Shown here: positions 30,399 through 39,537 of the stretch, piece by piece
Layout: every line of letters starts with the position of its first letter
Position numbering within the stretch: position 1 is the first letter of the stretch
Source: Micromonospora_G sp040676775
Lineage (GTDB): Bacteria; Actinomycetota; Actinomycetes; Mycobacteriales; Micromonosporaceae
DNA: 64,000 nt
Direction of reading: 5' to 3'
Assembly: GCF_040676775.1 (NCBI RefSeq)
Contig: NZ_JBFAPP010000014.1
Location: forward strand, 154,613 to 218,612
Translations under genes and position numbers: made by a program
The notes under the pieces: generated by a model
Database searches by the model: none
The model's input: the letters and a program-made list of their open reading frames with translations, nothing else
Told to the model about the DNA's origin: nothing

Positions 30399-33300
30399 TC
30401 AAACTTCCTCGACCGAGCTCGGCTCACGCCGGGACAGGTCGATGCCAAGTTCCTCCGCCGCCCGGAAGACCTCGTCGTCGGTCTCGCGCATTTCCAGGGC
30501 CACGCCGTCGCTGGAGAGCACCTCAACATTCAGGCACAGCGACTGCAGCTCCTTGAGCAGCACCTTGAACGACTCCGGGATACCCGGCTCGGGGATGTTC
30601 TCGCCCTTGACGATCGCCTCGTAGACCTTCACCCGGCCCAGGACGTCGTCGGACTTGATCGTCAGCAACTCCTGCAGGGCGTACGCGGCTCCGTACGCCT
30701 GCATCGCCCAGCACTCCATCTCGCCGAACCGCTGGCCACCGAACTGCGCCTTACCACCCAGCGGCTGCTGCGTGATCATCGAGTACGGTCCGGTCGACCG
30801 AGCGTGGATCTTGTCGTCGACCAGGTGGTTCAGCTTCAGGATGTAGATGTAGCCGACCGCGATCGGGTCCGGCAGCGGTTCACCGGAGCGACCGTCGAAC
30901 AGCTGCGCCTTACCGCTCGCACCGATGAGCTGCTTGCCGTCCCGGTTGGGCAGGGTCGACGAGAGCAGACCGGCGATCTCCTCCTCGCGGGCACCGTCGA
31001 AGACCGGCGTCGCGACGTTGGTGTCCGGCACCGAGGTGTCGGCGTCGATGGCGCGCAGGTTCCGCTTCCACTCGGCGTCGTCACCCTCGACCTGCCACCC
31101 GGTCTTGGCCACCCAGCCAAGGTGGGTCTCCAGCACCTGACCGATGTTCATCCGGCTCGGCACACCGAGCGGGTTGAGCACGATGTCGACCGGCGTGCCG
31201 TCCTCCAGGAACGGCATGTCCTCGACCGGCAGGATCTTGGAGATGACACCCTTGTTGCCGTGCCGGCCGGCGAGCTTGTCGCCGTCCTGGATCTTCCGCT
31301 TCTGGGCCACGTAGACGCGGACCAGCTCGTTGACCCCCGGCGGCAGCTCGTCGCCGTCCTCGCGGGAGAAGGTACGCACACCGATGACCGTGCCGGTCTC
31401 GCCGTGCGGCACCTTCAGCGAGGTGTCCCGGACCTCACGCGCCTTCTCACCGAAGATCGCGCGGAGCAGACGCTCCTCCGGGGTCAGCTCGGTCTCGCCC
31501 TTGGGCGTGACCTTGCCGACCAGGATGTCACCGGGCACGACCTCCGCACCGATCCGGATGATGCCGCGCTCGTCGAGGTCGGCGAGCATTTCCTCGCTGA
31601 CGTTCGGGATGTCGCGGGTGATCTCCTCCGGGCCCAGCTTGGTGTCGCGGGCGTCGACCTCGTGCTCCTCGATGTGGATCGAGGTGAGGGCGTCCTGCTG
31701 TACGAGGCGCTGCGACAGGATGATCGCGTCCTCGTAGTTGTGGCCCTCCCACGGCATGAACGCCACGAGCAGGTTGCGCCCGAGCGCCATCTCGCCCTCG
31801 TCGGTGCACGGACCGTCGGCGATGACCTGACCGGCCTCGACGCGGTCGCCCTCGAAGACGACCGGCTTCTGGTTGACGCAGGAGCCGGCGTTGGAGCGGC
31901 GGAACTTGTGCAGCAGGTAGGTACGGCGGTGACCGTCGTCCTGGTGCACCGTCACGTAGTCGGCGCACAGGTCCTCGACCACACCGCCGACCTCGGCGAC
32001 CACCACGTCACCCGCGTCGACCGCGGCCCGGTACTCCATGCCCGTACCGACGAGCGGCGCCTCGGCCTTGACCAGCGGCACCGCCTGGCGCTGCATGTTC
32101 GCGCCCATCAGTGCCCGGTTGGCGTCGTCGTGCTCGAGGAACGGGATCATGGCGGTCGCGACCGACACCATCTGGCGCGGCGAGACGTCCATGTAGTCGA
32201 CCGCGGTCGGGGCGACGTAGTCGACCTCACCGCCCTTCCGACGAACCAGGACCCGGTCCTCGGCGAAGTGACCGTCTGCCCGCAACGGGGCGTTGGCCTG
32301 CGCCTTGACGTACCGGTCTTCCTCGTCCGCGGTCAGGTAGTCGATCTGGTCGGTGACCTGACCCTCGACGACCTTGCGGTACGGCGTCTCGATGAACCCG
32401 AAGGGGTTGACCCGCCCGAAGGTGGACAACGCGCCGATCAGGCCGATGTTCGGGCCTTCCGGCGTCTCGATCGGGCACATCCGGCCGTAGTGCGACGGGT
32501 GCACGTCCCGGACCTCGAAGCCGGCCCGCTCACGGGACAGACCACCCGGGCCGAGCGCGCTCAGCCGGCGCCGGTGGGTCAGACCCGCCAGCGGGTTGGT
32601 CTGGTCCATGAACTGGGACAGCTGCGACGTACCGAAGAACTCCTTGATCGCCGCCACCACCGGGCGGATGTTGATCAGGGTCTGCGGCGTGATCGCCTCG
32701 ACGTCCTGGGTGGTCATCCGCTCGCGGACGACCCGCTCCATCCGGGAAAGACCGACCCGGACCTGGTTCTGGATCAGCTCGCCCACGGTACGCAGCCGCC
32801 GGTTGCCGAAGTGGTCGATGTCGTCGGCCTCGTAGCCCTCCTCGCCGGCGTGCAGCCGGCAGAGGTACTCCACGGTGGCGACAACGTCGTCCTCGGTCAG
32901 CGTGCCGGTGGTGATCGGCACCTGCAGTTCGAGCTTCTTGTTGAACTTGTAACGGCCGACCTTGGCTACGTCATACCGCTTCGGGTTGAAGAAGAGGTTG
33001 TCGAGCAGGGTCTGGGCGTTCTCGCGCGTCGGCGGCTCACCCGGCCGCAGCTTGCGGTAGATGTCGAGCAGCGCCTCGTCCACCCCGGCGATGTGGTCCT
33101 TCTCCAGGGTGGTCATCATCAGCTCGGACCAGCCGAACCGCTCGCGGATCTGCTCGCCGGTCCAACCGATCGCCTTGAGCAGGACGGTGACGGCCTGCCG
33201 GCGCTTACGGTCGATGCGGACACCGACCGTATCTCTCTTGTCGATGTCGAACTCCAGCCAGGCACCCCGGCTAGGGATGACCTTGACGCTGGAGAGGTCG

Positions 33301-33830
33301 CGGTCGGAGGTCTTGTCCGGCTGCTTGTCGAAGTACACGCCCGGAGACCGGACGAGCTGGCTGACCACGACGCGCTCGGTGCCGTTGATGATGAAGGTGC
33401 CCTTCGGCGTCATCATCGGGAAGTCACCCATGAACACGGTCTGGCTCTTGATCTCGCCAGTGGTGTTGTTGGTGAACTCCGCGGTCACGAACAGCGGCGC
33501 GCAGTAGGTCAGATCCTTCTCCTTGCACTCCTCGATCGAGGCCTTGACCTCGTCGAAGCGCGGTGCGGAGAAGGACAACGACATAGTGCCGGAGAAGTCC
33601 TCAATGGGGCTGATCTCGTCGAGGATCTCCGCGAGACCCGAGCGTGCGTGCGGGTCGTCGGCCGACCGGCCCTGCCAAGCCTCGTTGCCAACCAGCCAGT
33701 CGAAAGACTCGTTCTGGATGGCGAGGAGGTTGGGGACCTCGAGGTGTTCGGTAATCCTGCCGAATGAGATTCGGCGGGGCGCGAATGCGCTCGACGTACG
33801 ACTGGTCTTCGCAGGGCGGGAAGCTGCCAA
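30399..33830 (-). CDS. rpoB: RNA polymerase beta subunit
   Basis: Beta forms the active-site cleft with beta'. The 1143-residue product starts at TTG 33830 (MAASRPAKTSRTSSAFAPRR) with GAAGGA about 7 bases upstream; the TTG start is also used by other actinobacteria. The rifampicin-binding cluster reads TSQLSQFMDQTNPLAGLTHR, followed by RRLSALGPGG. The usual resistance positions (E. coli D516, H526, S531) are wild-type, but three neighbouring positions differ from the common actinobacterial sequence. It is separated from rplL by a 586-base leader region. Confidence 0.98.
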   Translation of the reverse strand: MAASRPAKTSRTSSAFAPRRISFGRITEHLEVPNLLAIQNESFDWLVGNEAWQGRSADDPHARSGLAEILDEISPIEDFSGTMSLSFSAPRFDEVKASIEECKEKDLTYCAPLFVTAEFTNNTTGEIKSQTVFMGDFPMMTPKGTFIINGTERVVVSQLVRSPGVYFDKQPDKTSDRDLSSVKVIPSRGAWLEFDIDKRDTVGVRIDRKRRQAVTVLLKAIGWTGEQIRERFGWSELMMTTLEKDHIAGVDEALLDIYRKLRPGEPPTRENAQTLLDNLFFNPKRYDVAKVGRYKFNKKLELQVPITTGTLTEDDVVATVEYLCRLHAGEEGYEADDIDHFGNRRLRTVGELIQNQVRVGLSRMERVVRERMTTQDVEAITPQTLINIRPVVAAIKEFFGTSQLSQFMDQTNPLAGLTHRRRLSALGPGGLSRERAGFEVRDVHPSHYGRMCPIETPEGPNIGLIGALSTFGRVNPFGFIETPYRKVVEGQVTDQIDYLTADEEDRYVKAQANAPLRADGHFAEDRVLVRRKGGEVDYVAPTAVDYMDVSPRQMVSVATAMIPFLEHDDANRALMGANMQRQAVPLVKAEAPLVGTGMEYRAAVDAGDVVVAEVGGVVEDLCADYVTVHQDDGHRRTYLLHKFRRSNAGSCVNQKPVVFEGDRVEAGQVIADGPCTDEGEMALGRNLLVAFMPWEGHNYEDAIILSQRLVQQDALTSIHIEEHEVDARDTKLGPEEITRDIPNVSEEMLADLDERGIIRIGAEVVPGDILVGKVTPKGETELTPEERLLRAIFGEKAREVRDTSLKVPHGETGTVIGVRTFSREDGDELPPGVNELVRVYVAQKRKIQDGDKLAGRHGNKGVISKILPVEDMPFLEDGTPVDIVLNPLGVPSRMNIGQVLETHLGWVAKTGWQVEGDDAEWKRNLRAIDADTSVPDTNVATPVFDGAREEEIAGLLSSTLPNRDGKQLIGASGKAQLFDGRSGEPLPDPIAVGYIYILKLNHLVDDKIHARSTGPYSMITQQPLGGKAQFGGQRFGEMECWAMQAYGAAYALQELLTIKSDDVLGRVKVYEAIVKGENIPEPGIPESFKVLLKELQSLCLNVEVLSSDGVALEMRETDDEVFRAAEELGIDLSRREPSSVEEV

Positions 33831-34416
33831 GATGCGTCCTTCCGAGGACCGGTGCTGCAGAACGGCTGTTTCGCGTGCACTCCAATGACCCCACTAGAAA
33901 TATCCACAATCGGACATTCCGAGCAGGGGTCAAGTCGGAAGGCAGCGCAAACTAGCAGTGTAGCCGAGCGGCTAACCGCTGTCCAGCCCGGCACGGCAGA
34001 ACGTTGCGAAACGTGCCGAGGCCCGAGGCCGCCACGCGTTCAGATACGCGCTCGCACGTCTTTCGCACGCTCCCCGCGGGCCACCGGGAGCGTCGGCAGC
34101 GGGTGCTGCCGGCACGACCCAGGTGATGGCCGTCGCAAGCGCGGAAGGTCTTGCTGTGTCAGCGTGCCTGCCCGTGCCCTGCCCCGTCAAGGGCTGGAAC
34201 GCCGGTCAACCAACGTCTTTCCCCCGACAGTCCCGGTCCACACCCCGTCCGCCGCCCGGGCCGGTACGCCAAAGCCCTGATCACCTGCTGTCAGCAGACA
34301 GCAGCGGGCGGCGATCCGATCTCGGACCGCCGCCCACGACGACGCGATGTGCGTCAGCTCACGTGTACGGGTGGCGCTGGCGCCAACGCCACCCGCGATC
34401 GTGTGCCGGGGTGGAA
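33831..34416. other. Gene-free rplL-rpoB region
   Basis: A 586-base stretch with no supported gene. Close behind rplL lies a hairpin (34368-34395). Nearer rpoB the minus strand has TTGACC at 33933-33928 as a possible -35 box, but the spacing-appropriate -10 is poor. A long rpoB leader with its own promoter is typical of actinobacteria; the exact site is not resolved here. Confidence 0.5.
34368..34395 (-). terminator. Hairpin after rplL
   Basis: CGGGTGGCG (34368-34376) pairs with CGCCACCCG (34387-34395) around a 10-base loop, about 20 bases behind the rplL stop. No T-run follows. In other bacteria an attenuator at this point reduces transcription of rpoBC relative to rplJL, and the position fits that role. 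Confidence 0.55.
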
Positions 34417-34803
34417 CTACTTGAGGGTGACCTTCGCGCCCTCGGCCTCGAGCTTGGCCTTGGCCTTGTCCGCGGTCTCCTTGTTGACCTTCTCGACGAC
34501 AGCCTTGGGGGCGGCCTCGACGAGGTCCTTGGCCTCCTTCAGGCCCAGGCCGGTCAGCTCACGCACGACCTTGATGACCTGGATCTTCTTGCCGCCGTCA
34601 GCCTCGAGGATGACGTCGAACTCGTCCTGCTCCGGCTCCGCCTCGGCGGCCGCGGCGGCGGTGCCACCGGCAACGCCCACGGCGACCGGCGCGGCCGCGG
34701 TGACCTCGAAGGTCGTCTCGAACTGCTTCACGAACTCCGACAGCTCGATCAGCGTCATTTCCTTGAACGCGTCGAGCAGCTCGTCGGTGCTGAGCTTCGC
34801 CAT
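34417..34803 (-). CDS. rplL: 50S ribosomal protein L7/L12
   Basis: The multicopy stalk protein that recruits translation factors. The 128-residue product starts MAKLSTDELLDAFKEMTLIE, has an Ala/Glu-rich hinge (residues about 38-55) and the conserved C-terminal domain with KEAKDLVEAAPKAVVEKVNK. It follows rplJ by 57 bases. Confidence 0.98.
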   Translation of the reverse strand: MAKLSTDELLDAFKEMTLIELSEFVKQFETTFEVTAAAPVAVGVAGGTAAAAAEAEPEQDEFDVILEADGGKKIQVIKVVRELTGLGLKEAKDLVEAAPKAVVEKVNKETADKAKAKLEAEGAKVTLK

Positions 34804-34860
34804 GGCTGGCGTCCTTTCCTCGTACTTTCGAAAGTTGATCGGGTGCGCTCGAGCCGGCCG

Positions 34861-35406
34861 TCAGGCCTGCTCGGCGCCCTCCTTCTCGAGCTTGTCCTGC
34901 AACGCCGCAGCCAGGCGGGCGGTCTTGGACAGCGGCGCCTGGAACAGCGCCGCGGCCTTGCTCAGGTTGCCCTTCATCGCGCCGGCCAGCTTGGCCAGCA
35001 GCACCTCACGGGACTCGAGGTCGGCGAGCTTGGTGACCTCGTCCGCGGTGATGGCCCGACCCTCGAAGACGCCACCCTTGATGACGAGCTTCGGGTTGGC
35101 CTTCGCGAAGTCCCGGAGACCCTTCGCCGCCTCGACGACGTCGCCGCCGACGAAGGTCAACGCGGTAGGACCGGTGAACAGCTCATCGAGACCCTGGATA
35201 CCAGCGTCCGTCGCAGCGCGCTTGGCCAGCGTGTTCTTGGTGATCGAGTAGGTCGTCTCCCGACCCAGCGAGCGCCGCAGCTGAGTCAGCTGGGCGACCG
35301 TCAGGCCGCGGTACTCGGTCAGCACGGTGGCACCCGAGCTACGGAAGCTCTCGGTGAGTTCGGCAACGGCCGTGGCCTTGTCGGCCCGAACCGGCTTGTC
35401 CGCCAT
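34861..35406 (-). CDS. rplJ: 50S ribosomal protein L10
   Basis: L10 anchors the L7/L12 stalk to 23S rRNA and in many bacteria represses its own operon by binding the leader. The 181-residue product starts MADKPVRADKATAVAELTES and has TEYRGLTVAQLTQLRRSLG and the central FTGPTALTF motif. The ATG has GGAGGGAC upstream. Confidence 0.98.
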   Translation of the reverse strand: MADKPVRADKATAVAELTESFRSSGATVLTEYRGLTVAQLTQLRRSLGRETTYSITKNTLAKRAATDAGIQGLDELFTGPTALTFVGGDVVEAAKGLRDFAKANPKLVIKGGVFEGRAITADEVTKLADLESREVLLAKLAGAMKGNLSKAAALFQAPLSKTARLAAALQDKLEKEGAEQA

Positions 35407-35715
35407 GTCCCTCCTCTCTCATTGCTAAAGGCTGGTTACCTTCGTGAAAGGTAGGAAGGAACCGCCGCAACGAGAAACGCCCCGGCGCAGGGCGCACGGG
35501 GCGACAGGGTCACGTGAACATGACCGGCACGCTACCGTCTCCGCCTGCGCGGGCCGCCCGTCGAACGGGACCTTCAACCGTGCCTCAGCACGGTGGCCAG
35601 CGGTCTTTGGTGGTTACGTCCGCCCGAACCGAAGCCCAGACGACTTGTCAAGAGTACGGGACGATCCGGCCACCACCAAATCAGCGCCCGGTCGGGCGCG
35701 AACGGGTGAGCCAGG
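35407..35715 (-). promoter_or_regulatory. rplJ leader region
   Basis: A 309-base gap without a gene, upstream of rplJ. It holds a GC-rich hairpin (35478-35484 with 35497-35503, inner GCGC pairing) and, on the minus strand, TTGACA at 35651-35646 as a possible -35 box without a clear -10. An L10-binding leader is expected here by analogy, but I cannot match its consensus. Confidence 0.35.
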
Positions 35716-36408
35716 TCATGCCCGACGTCGGCGCAGCCAGGCGTACAGGGCCAGGGCGGCGGCGCTCCAGAGCAGGGCGTGCCCGGTCAGCTCCACCACC
35801 CGCAGGCCGCTCGGTCCCGACGTGATCGCCCGTGCGGTGGCCATCATCGGCGGCGCCACCCACGGCAGCACCGAGTCCCGCAGCCCGAACACGACCGCCC
35901 CGACCGCGCCGCCGACCAGGACCAGCACCCCGTACCGGGGGCTGTCGGTCGCCGCCCGGCTGGCCAGAGCGCCGAGCGCCACCGCCGCGGGCAGAACCAG
36001 CAGGTGCGCCCAGACCCCGAGCGTGATCCCCTGGGCCAGCGGCAGGTGCTCCGGCTTCTCGGGACCGGTGATGGCACCCAGCGCCCAGGGCAGGACGAGC
36101 GCGATCATCACGGTGCCGAGCCCGGCGACCGTGCCAGCGACCAGACCGGCGGCCAGTTCCCGGCTCCGGCTGCCGACGGCGACCAGGGCCAGCCGGCGGG
36201 CCACGTCCGGCTCGACGTCGAGCAGCAGCTTGGTCTGCCACGCCAGTACGGGAAACAGGACCACCGCGGAGACCCCGTACGCCTCCCCCGCCTGCGACTG
36301 CCCACCGCCGTGGAGCACACCCAGCACGACCAGCCCGGCGATCATCGGCGCGATCGCCCGACCGGTCCGGACGAATCCGGCCAGCCGCATCCGTACCAAC
36401 GCGATCAT
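35716..36408 (-). CDS. ABC transporter membrane subunit
   Basis: A 230-residue protein with about six hydrophobic segments and short basic loops (RRRRA at the C-terminus), partner of the ATPase gene upstream, which it overlaps by 4 bases (ATGA). The start MIALVRMRLAGFVRTGRAIA resembles ABC-2-type permeases of small actinobacterial exporters. The substrate is unknown. The pair sits between rplJ and rplA, in a region otherwise devoted to translation. Confidence 0.75.
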   Translation of the reverse strand: MIALVRMRLAGFVRTGRAIAPMIAGLVVLGVLHGGGQSQAGEAYGVSAVVLFPVLAWQTKLLLDVEPDVARRLALVAVGSRSRELAAGLVAGTVAGLGTVMIALVLPWALGAITGPEKPEHLPLAQGITLGVWAHLLVLPAAVALGALASRAATDSPRYGVLVLVGGAVGAVVFGLRDSVLPWVAPPMMATARAITSGPSGLRVVELTGHALLWSAAALALYAWLRRRRA

Positions 36409-37226
36409 GAGGTCAGCTCGCTCTCGGTCAGCCCGCTACCGGTCGACTTCTCGTTACCGTTCGACTCGCTGCCGGTTCGCGGGCTCGGTGGCGGTTCGGC
36501 GGCCCGTACCCGGATCACCTGGTGACCGGCGGCGCGCAGGGCGGCGACGGTGCCGGCGGCGTCGGCGGTCGGGACCGCGATCTCCACCACGGTGCTGCCG
36601 CCGCCCTGGGCCGGCCCGCCGACGGTGACCGTGCCGTCGGCGACCACCCAGTGCGCCGCCTGCGGCAGCCGCACCGTCTCGCCACGGTGGTCACTCACCA
36701 GCACCGAACCGCCCGCGTGCAGCACCTCGGCGATCAGGTCCGGCACCAACTCACGGGCGGCCGCGTCGAGCCCCTCCCAGGGCTCGTCCAGGACCAGCAG
36801 ATCCGGCGGTACGAGCAGCGCCTGGGCGAGCCCCACCTTCTGCGCGGTGCCCTTGGACAACTCGGGCAGCCGCACGTCGCGGTACCGGGCCACCCCGAGC
36901 CGTTCGGTCCACGCCGTCACCACCCGCCCCGACTCGGCGGCGGACAATCCACGCACCCGCGCCATCGCGGTCAGGTACTGGTCGATGGTGAACGGCTGGT
37001 CGGCCGGGAAGCGTTCGGGCACCCAACCGACCACCCGGGGACGGTCGCGTACGGCGCCTCGGGTCGGACGGAGCACCCCGGCGGCCAACTGGAGCAGGGT
37101 GGACTTGCCTACCCCGTTGGGCCCCAGCACCACCGCTGCCTCGGCGGGTGCCAGGTCGAGTTCGACCGCGCGCAGCACCCAGGGAGCGCGTCGGCGGTAC
37201 CGCAGCCAGACATCGTCGAGACGCAT
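36405..37226 (-). CDS. ABC transporter ATP-binding protein
   Basis: The 273-residue ATPase has Walker A GPNGVGKST, a Q-loop region, a diverged signature (ELSKGTAQKVGLAQALL instead of LSGGQ), Walker B LLVLDEPWEGLD and the switch His in SDHRGE. The frame is open to 37268, but the ATG at 37226 (MRLDDVWLRYRRRAPWVLRA) fits the domain start. The C-terminal 50 residues are a short extra domain with a Ser/Asn/Glu-rich tail. It is coupled to the permease gene downstream by an ATGA overlap. The family with a modified signature suggests an exporter; the substrate is unknown. Confidence 0.85.
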   Translation of the reverse strand: MRLDDVWLRYRRRAPWVLRAVELDLAPAEAAVVLGPNGVGKSTLLQLAAGVLRPTRGAVRDRPRVVGWVPERFPADQPFTIDQYLTAMARVRGLSAAESGRVVTAWTERLGVARYRDVRLPELSKGTAQKVGLAQALLVPPDLLVLDEPWEGLDAAARELVPDLIAEVLHAGGSVLVSDHRGETVRLPQAAHWVVADGTVTVGGPAQGGGSTVVEIAVPTADAAGTVAALRAAGHQVIRVRAAEPPPSPRTGSESNGNEKSTGSGLTESELTS

Positions 37227-37251
37227 GCAGCCGAGCTTGCCAGACCCACGT

Positions 37252-37295
37252 ACGCGTCGGGGCCCCACCCGTTGCTGGGTGGAGCCCCGACGCGT
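37252..37295 (-). terminator. Strong hairpin between rplA and the ABC genes
   Basis: Arms 37252-37270 and 37277-37295 pair over 19 positions with one mismatch and a 6-base loop. It lies 34 bases behind the rplA stop. No T-run follows, but the stem is long enough to act as a terminator of the rplK-rplA unit. Confidence 0.65.
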
Positions 37296-37328
37296 CGTAC
37301 GTGAGCCCTGAATCGGACCCGGAGTGGC

Positions 37329-38048
37329 TCAGGCCTCGACGGCCGAGTCGCCCCGCAGGTTCTTCACCACGTTCGGGTCGACCGGCACGCCGGGGCCCAT
37401 GGTGGTGGCGACGGTGACCTTCTTCAGGTACTTGCCCTTGGCCGCCGACGGCTTGGCACGCAGCACCTCGTCGAGGACAGCGGCGTAGTTGTCGATCAGC
37501 TGGGTCTCGGTGAAGGAGGCCTTGCCGATGATCAGGTGCAGGTTGGAGTGCTTGTCCACCCGGAAGGTGATCTTTCCACCCTTGATGTCCGAGACGGCCT
37601 TGGTGACGTCCATGGTGACGGTGCCGGTCTTCGGGTTCGGCATGAGGCCGCGCGGGCCCAGGATCCGCGCGATCCGGCCGATCTTGGCCATCTGGTCCGG
37701 GGTGGCGATCGCCGCGTCGAAGTCGAGCCAGCCCTCCTGAATCCGGGCGACCAGCTCGTCCGTGCCGACCTCGTCCGCACCGGCGGCAACGGCCTCGTCG
37801 GCCTTCGCGCCAGCGGCGAACACGATCACGCGGGCGGTCTTACCGGTGCCGTGCGGCAGGTTGACCACCCCGCGGACCATCTGGTCGGCCTTACGGGGGT
37901 CGACGCCGAGGCGCATCGCGACCTCGACCGTGGCGTCGAACTTCACCCTGCTGGTGTCCTTGGCGAGCTTGACCGCCTCGGCCGGGGTGTAGAGCTTGTC
38001 CCGGTCGATGACCTCGGTGGCCTTGCGGTAGTTCTTGCTGTGCTGCAT
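37329..38048 (-). CDS. rplA: 50S ribosomal protein L1
   Basis: L1 forms the mobile stalk at the E site and in many bacteria represses the rplK-rplA operon. The 239-residue product starts MQHSKNYRKATEVIDRDKLY and carries GRIARILGPRGLMPNPKTGT, the family signature. The ATG has AGGAG upstream. It lies 89 bases behind rplK. Confidence 0.98.
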   Translation of the reverse strand: MQHSKNYRKATEVIDRDKLYTPAEAVKLAKDTSRVKFDATVEVAMRLGVDPRKADQMVRGVVNLPHGTGKTARVIVFAAGAKADEAVAAGADEVGTDELVARIQEGWLDFDAAIATPDQMAKIGRIARILGPRGLMPNPKTGTVTMDVTKAVSDIKGGKITFRVDKHSNLHLIIGKASFTETQLIDNYAAVLDEVLRAKPSAAKGKYLKKVTVATTMGPGVPVDPNVVKNLRGDSAVEA

Positions 38049-38137
38049 CTCTGACTACTCCTGTGGTGTCTGGCGGGTCGCGCCGTCGGCGCGCCCTCCC
38101 ACGAATTCCGAACTCGCCACGCTGAGGTGGAGAGTTG

Positions 38138-38566
38138 TCACTTGATCGTGATGCCCATCGAGCGGGCGGTACCGGCGATGATCTTCGCGGCCTGCTCCAC
38201 GTCGTTCGCGTTGAGGTCGACCATCTTCTTCTCGGCGATCTCGCGGAGCTGCGCCTGGGTGATCGAGCCGACCTTCTCGCTCTGCGGCACGCCGGAGCCC
38301 TTGGCCACACCGGCGGCCTTGATCAACAGGCGCGCGGCGGGCGGGGTCTTCAGCACGAAGGTGAAGGTCCGGTCCTCGTAGACGCTGATCTCGGCGGGGA
38401 CGATGTCACCACGCTGCGACTCGGTCTGCGAGTTGTACGACTTGCAGAACTCCATGATGTTGACGCCGTGCTGGCCGAGCGCCGGGCCGACCGGCGGAGC
38501 CGGAGTGGCCTGGCCTGCCGGCAGCTGAAGCGTGAACGTCTTGACGAGCTTCTTCTTCGGAGGCAT
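38138..38566 (-). CDS. rplK: 50S ribosomal protein L11
   Basis: L11 forms the GTPase-associated centre and is the target of thiostrepton-type drugs and of RelA signalling. The 142-residue product has the Pro-rich N-domain PAGQATPAPPVGPALGQHGV and the C-terminal RNA-binding domain ending IIAGTARSMGITIK. It is preceded by a 200-base gap after nusG. Confidence 0.98.
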   Translation of the reverse strand: MPPKKKLVKTFTLQLPAGQATPAPPVGPALGQHGVNIMEFCKSYNSQTESQRGDIVPAEISVYEDRTFTFVLKTPPAARLLIKAAGVAKGSGVPQSEKVGSITQAQLREIAEKKMVDLNANDVEQAAKIIAGTARSMGITIK

Positions 38567-38722
38567 GTCTCTTCCTGGGGCTTGATATCTGGTGAATGTG
38601 CACCGGACGTTGTCGGCACCGGGGCGCGCACGGTCAGCGCGACCAACGGGGCGACGTTCTAGGATAGCGCAGGCCGGAGCCCGGCCATCCGCCCAGGTCG
38701 CCGTCGAGGCCGAACAGACGGC

Positions 38723-38758
38723 GATGGGCGCCGGGCCCGACCGGACCCGACGCCCATC
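38723..38758 (-). terminator. Hairpin after nusG
   Basis: GATGGGCG (38723-38730) pairs with CGCCCATC (38751-38758), with further GGG/CCC pairing inside, 8 bases behind the nusG stop codon. No T-run follows. It probably separates secE-nusG from rplK-rplA. Confidence 0.5.
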
Positions 38759-38766
38759 AGCGAACG

Positions 38767-39498
38767 TCAGATCTTGGCGACCTGGTTGAAGTTGAGCTCG
38801 ACCGGGGTTTCCCGGCCGAAGATCGACACCAGCACCTTCAGCTTCTGCTGGTCCGGGTTGATCTCACTGATCGTCGCCGGCAGCGAGGCGAAGGCACCGT
38901 CGGTCACGGTCACCGAGTCACCGACCTCGAAGTCGAGCACCCGGACCTCAGGCTTCGCCTTACCGCCCTTGGCCTCGGCCTCGACCGCCGGGACAAGCCA
39001 CTTGAGCACCTCGTCCAGCGACAGCGGCGCCGGCCGGTCCACCCGGTCGGTCGCACCCACGAAGCCGGTCACGCCCGGGGTGTTCCGGACACAGGAGTAG
39101 GACTCCGCGGTCAGCTCCATCCGAACCAGGATGTAACCGGGGAAGACCTTCGCCTGGACCTGGTTCCGCTTGCCGTTCTTGACCTCGACCTCTTCCCGGG
39201 TCGGAACCTCGACCTGGAAGATGAACTCCTCCATGTCGAGGCTGGTGATCCGGGTCTCCAGGTTGGTCTTGACCTTGTTCTCGTAACCGGCGTAGGAGTG
39301 CACGACGTACCAGTCACCCGGCGCGTAGCGCAGCTTCTGCCGCAACTCAGCGACGGGGTCGTAGTCCTCGTCCGGCTCCGACTCGGTGATCTCATCGAAA
39401 TCCGGCTCGCTGGCGGCCTCGACCGACTCGTCACCGGCCGCCGTCGCCACCGCGGACTGCTCGTCCGCGGGTCCGGCGGTCTCGTCGTACTCAGGCAC
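38767..39498 (-). CDS. nusG: Transcription antitermination factor NusG
   Basis: NusG binds RNA polymerase and links it to Rho or the ribosome. The 243-residue product has an acidic N-terminal extension of about 60 residues, common in actinobacteria, then the NGN domain (GDWYVVHSYAGYENKVKTNL), and a C-terminal KOW domain (VGDSVTVTDGAFASLPATI). The start is GTG at 39498. It follows secE by 39 bases as in most bacteria. Confidence 0.97.
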   Translation of the reverse strand: MPEYDETAGPADEQSAVATAAGDESVEAASEPDFDEITESEPDEDYDPVAELRQKLRYAPGDWYVVHSYAGYENKVKTNLETRITSLDMEEFIFQVEVPTREEVEVKNGKRNQVQAKVFPGYILVRMELTAESYSCVRNTPGVTGFVGATDRVDRPAPLSLDEVLKWLVPAVEAEAKGGKAKPEVRVLDFEVGDSVTVTDGAFASLPATISEINPDQQKLKVLVSIFGRETPVELNFNQVAKI

Positions 39499-39537
39499 GC
39501 TTGCTCACTTCCGTCACTATCAGCTGCGGCAGCTGGG

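Noticed and set aside
30285..33767. 1160-codon plus-strand open frame opposite rpoB
   Set aside because: Antisense to rpoB, Arg/Asp/Leu-rich composition, no recognisable domain.
35407..35715. Known L10 leader riboregulator
   Set aside because: A GC hairpin is present but I could not match the leader consensus, so only an unspecified leader region is annotated.
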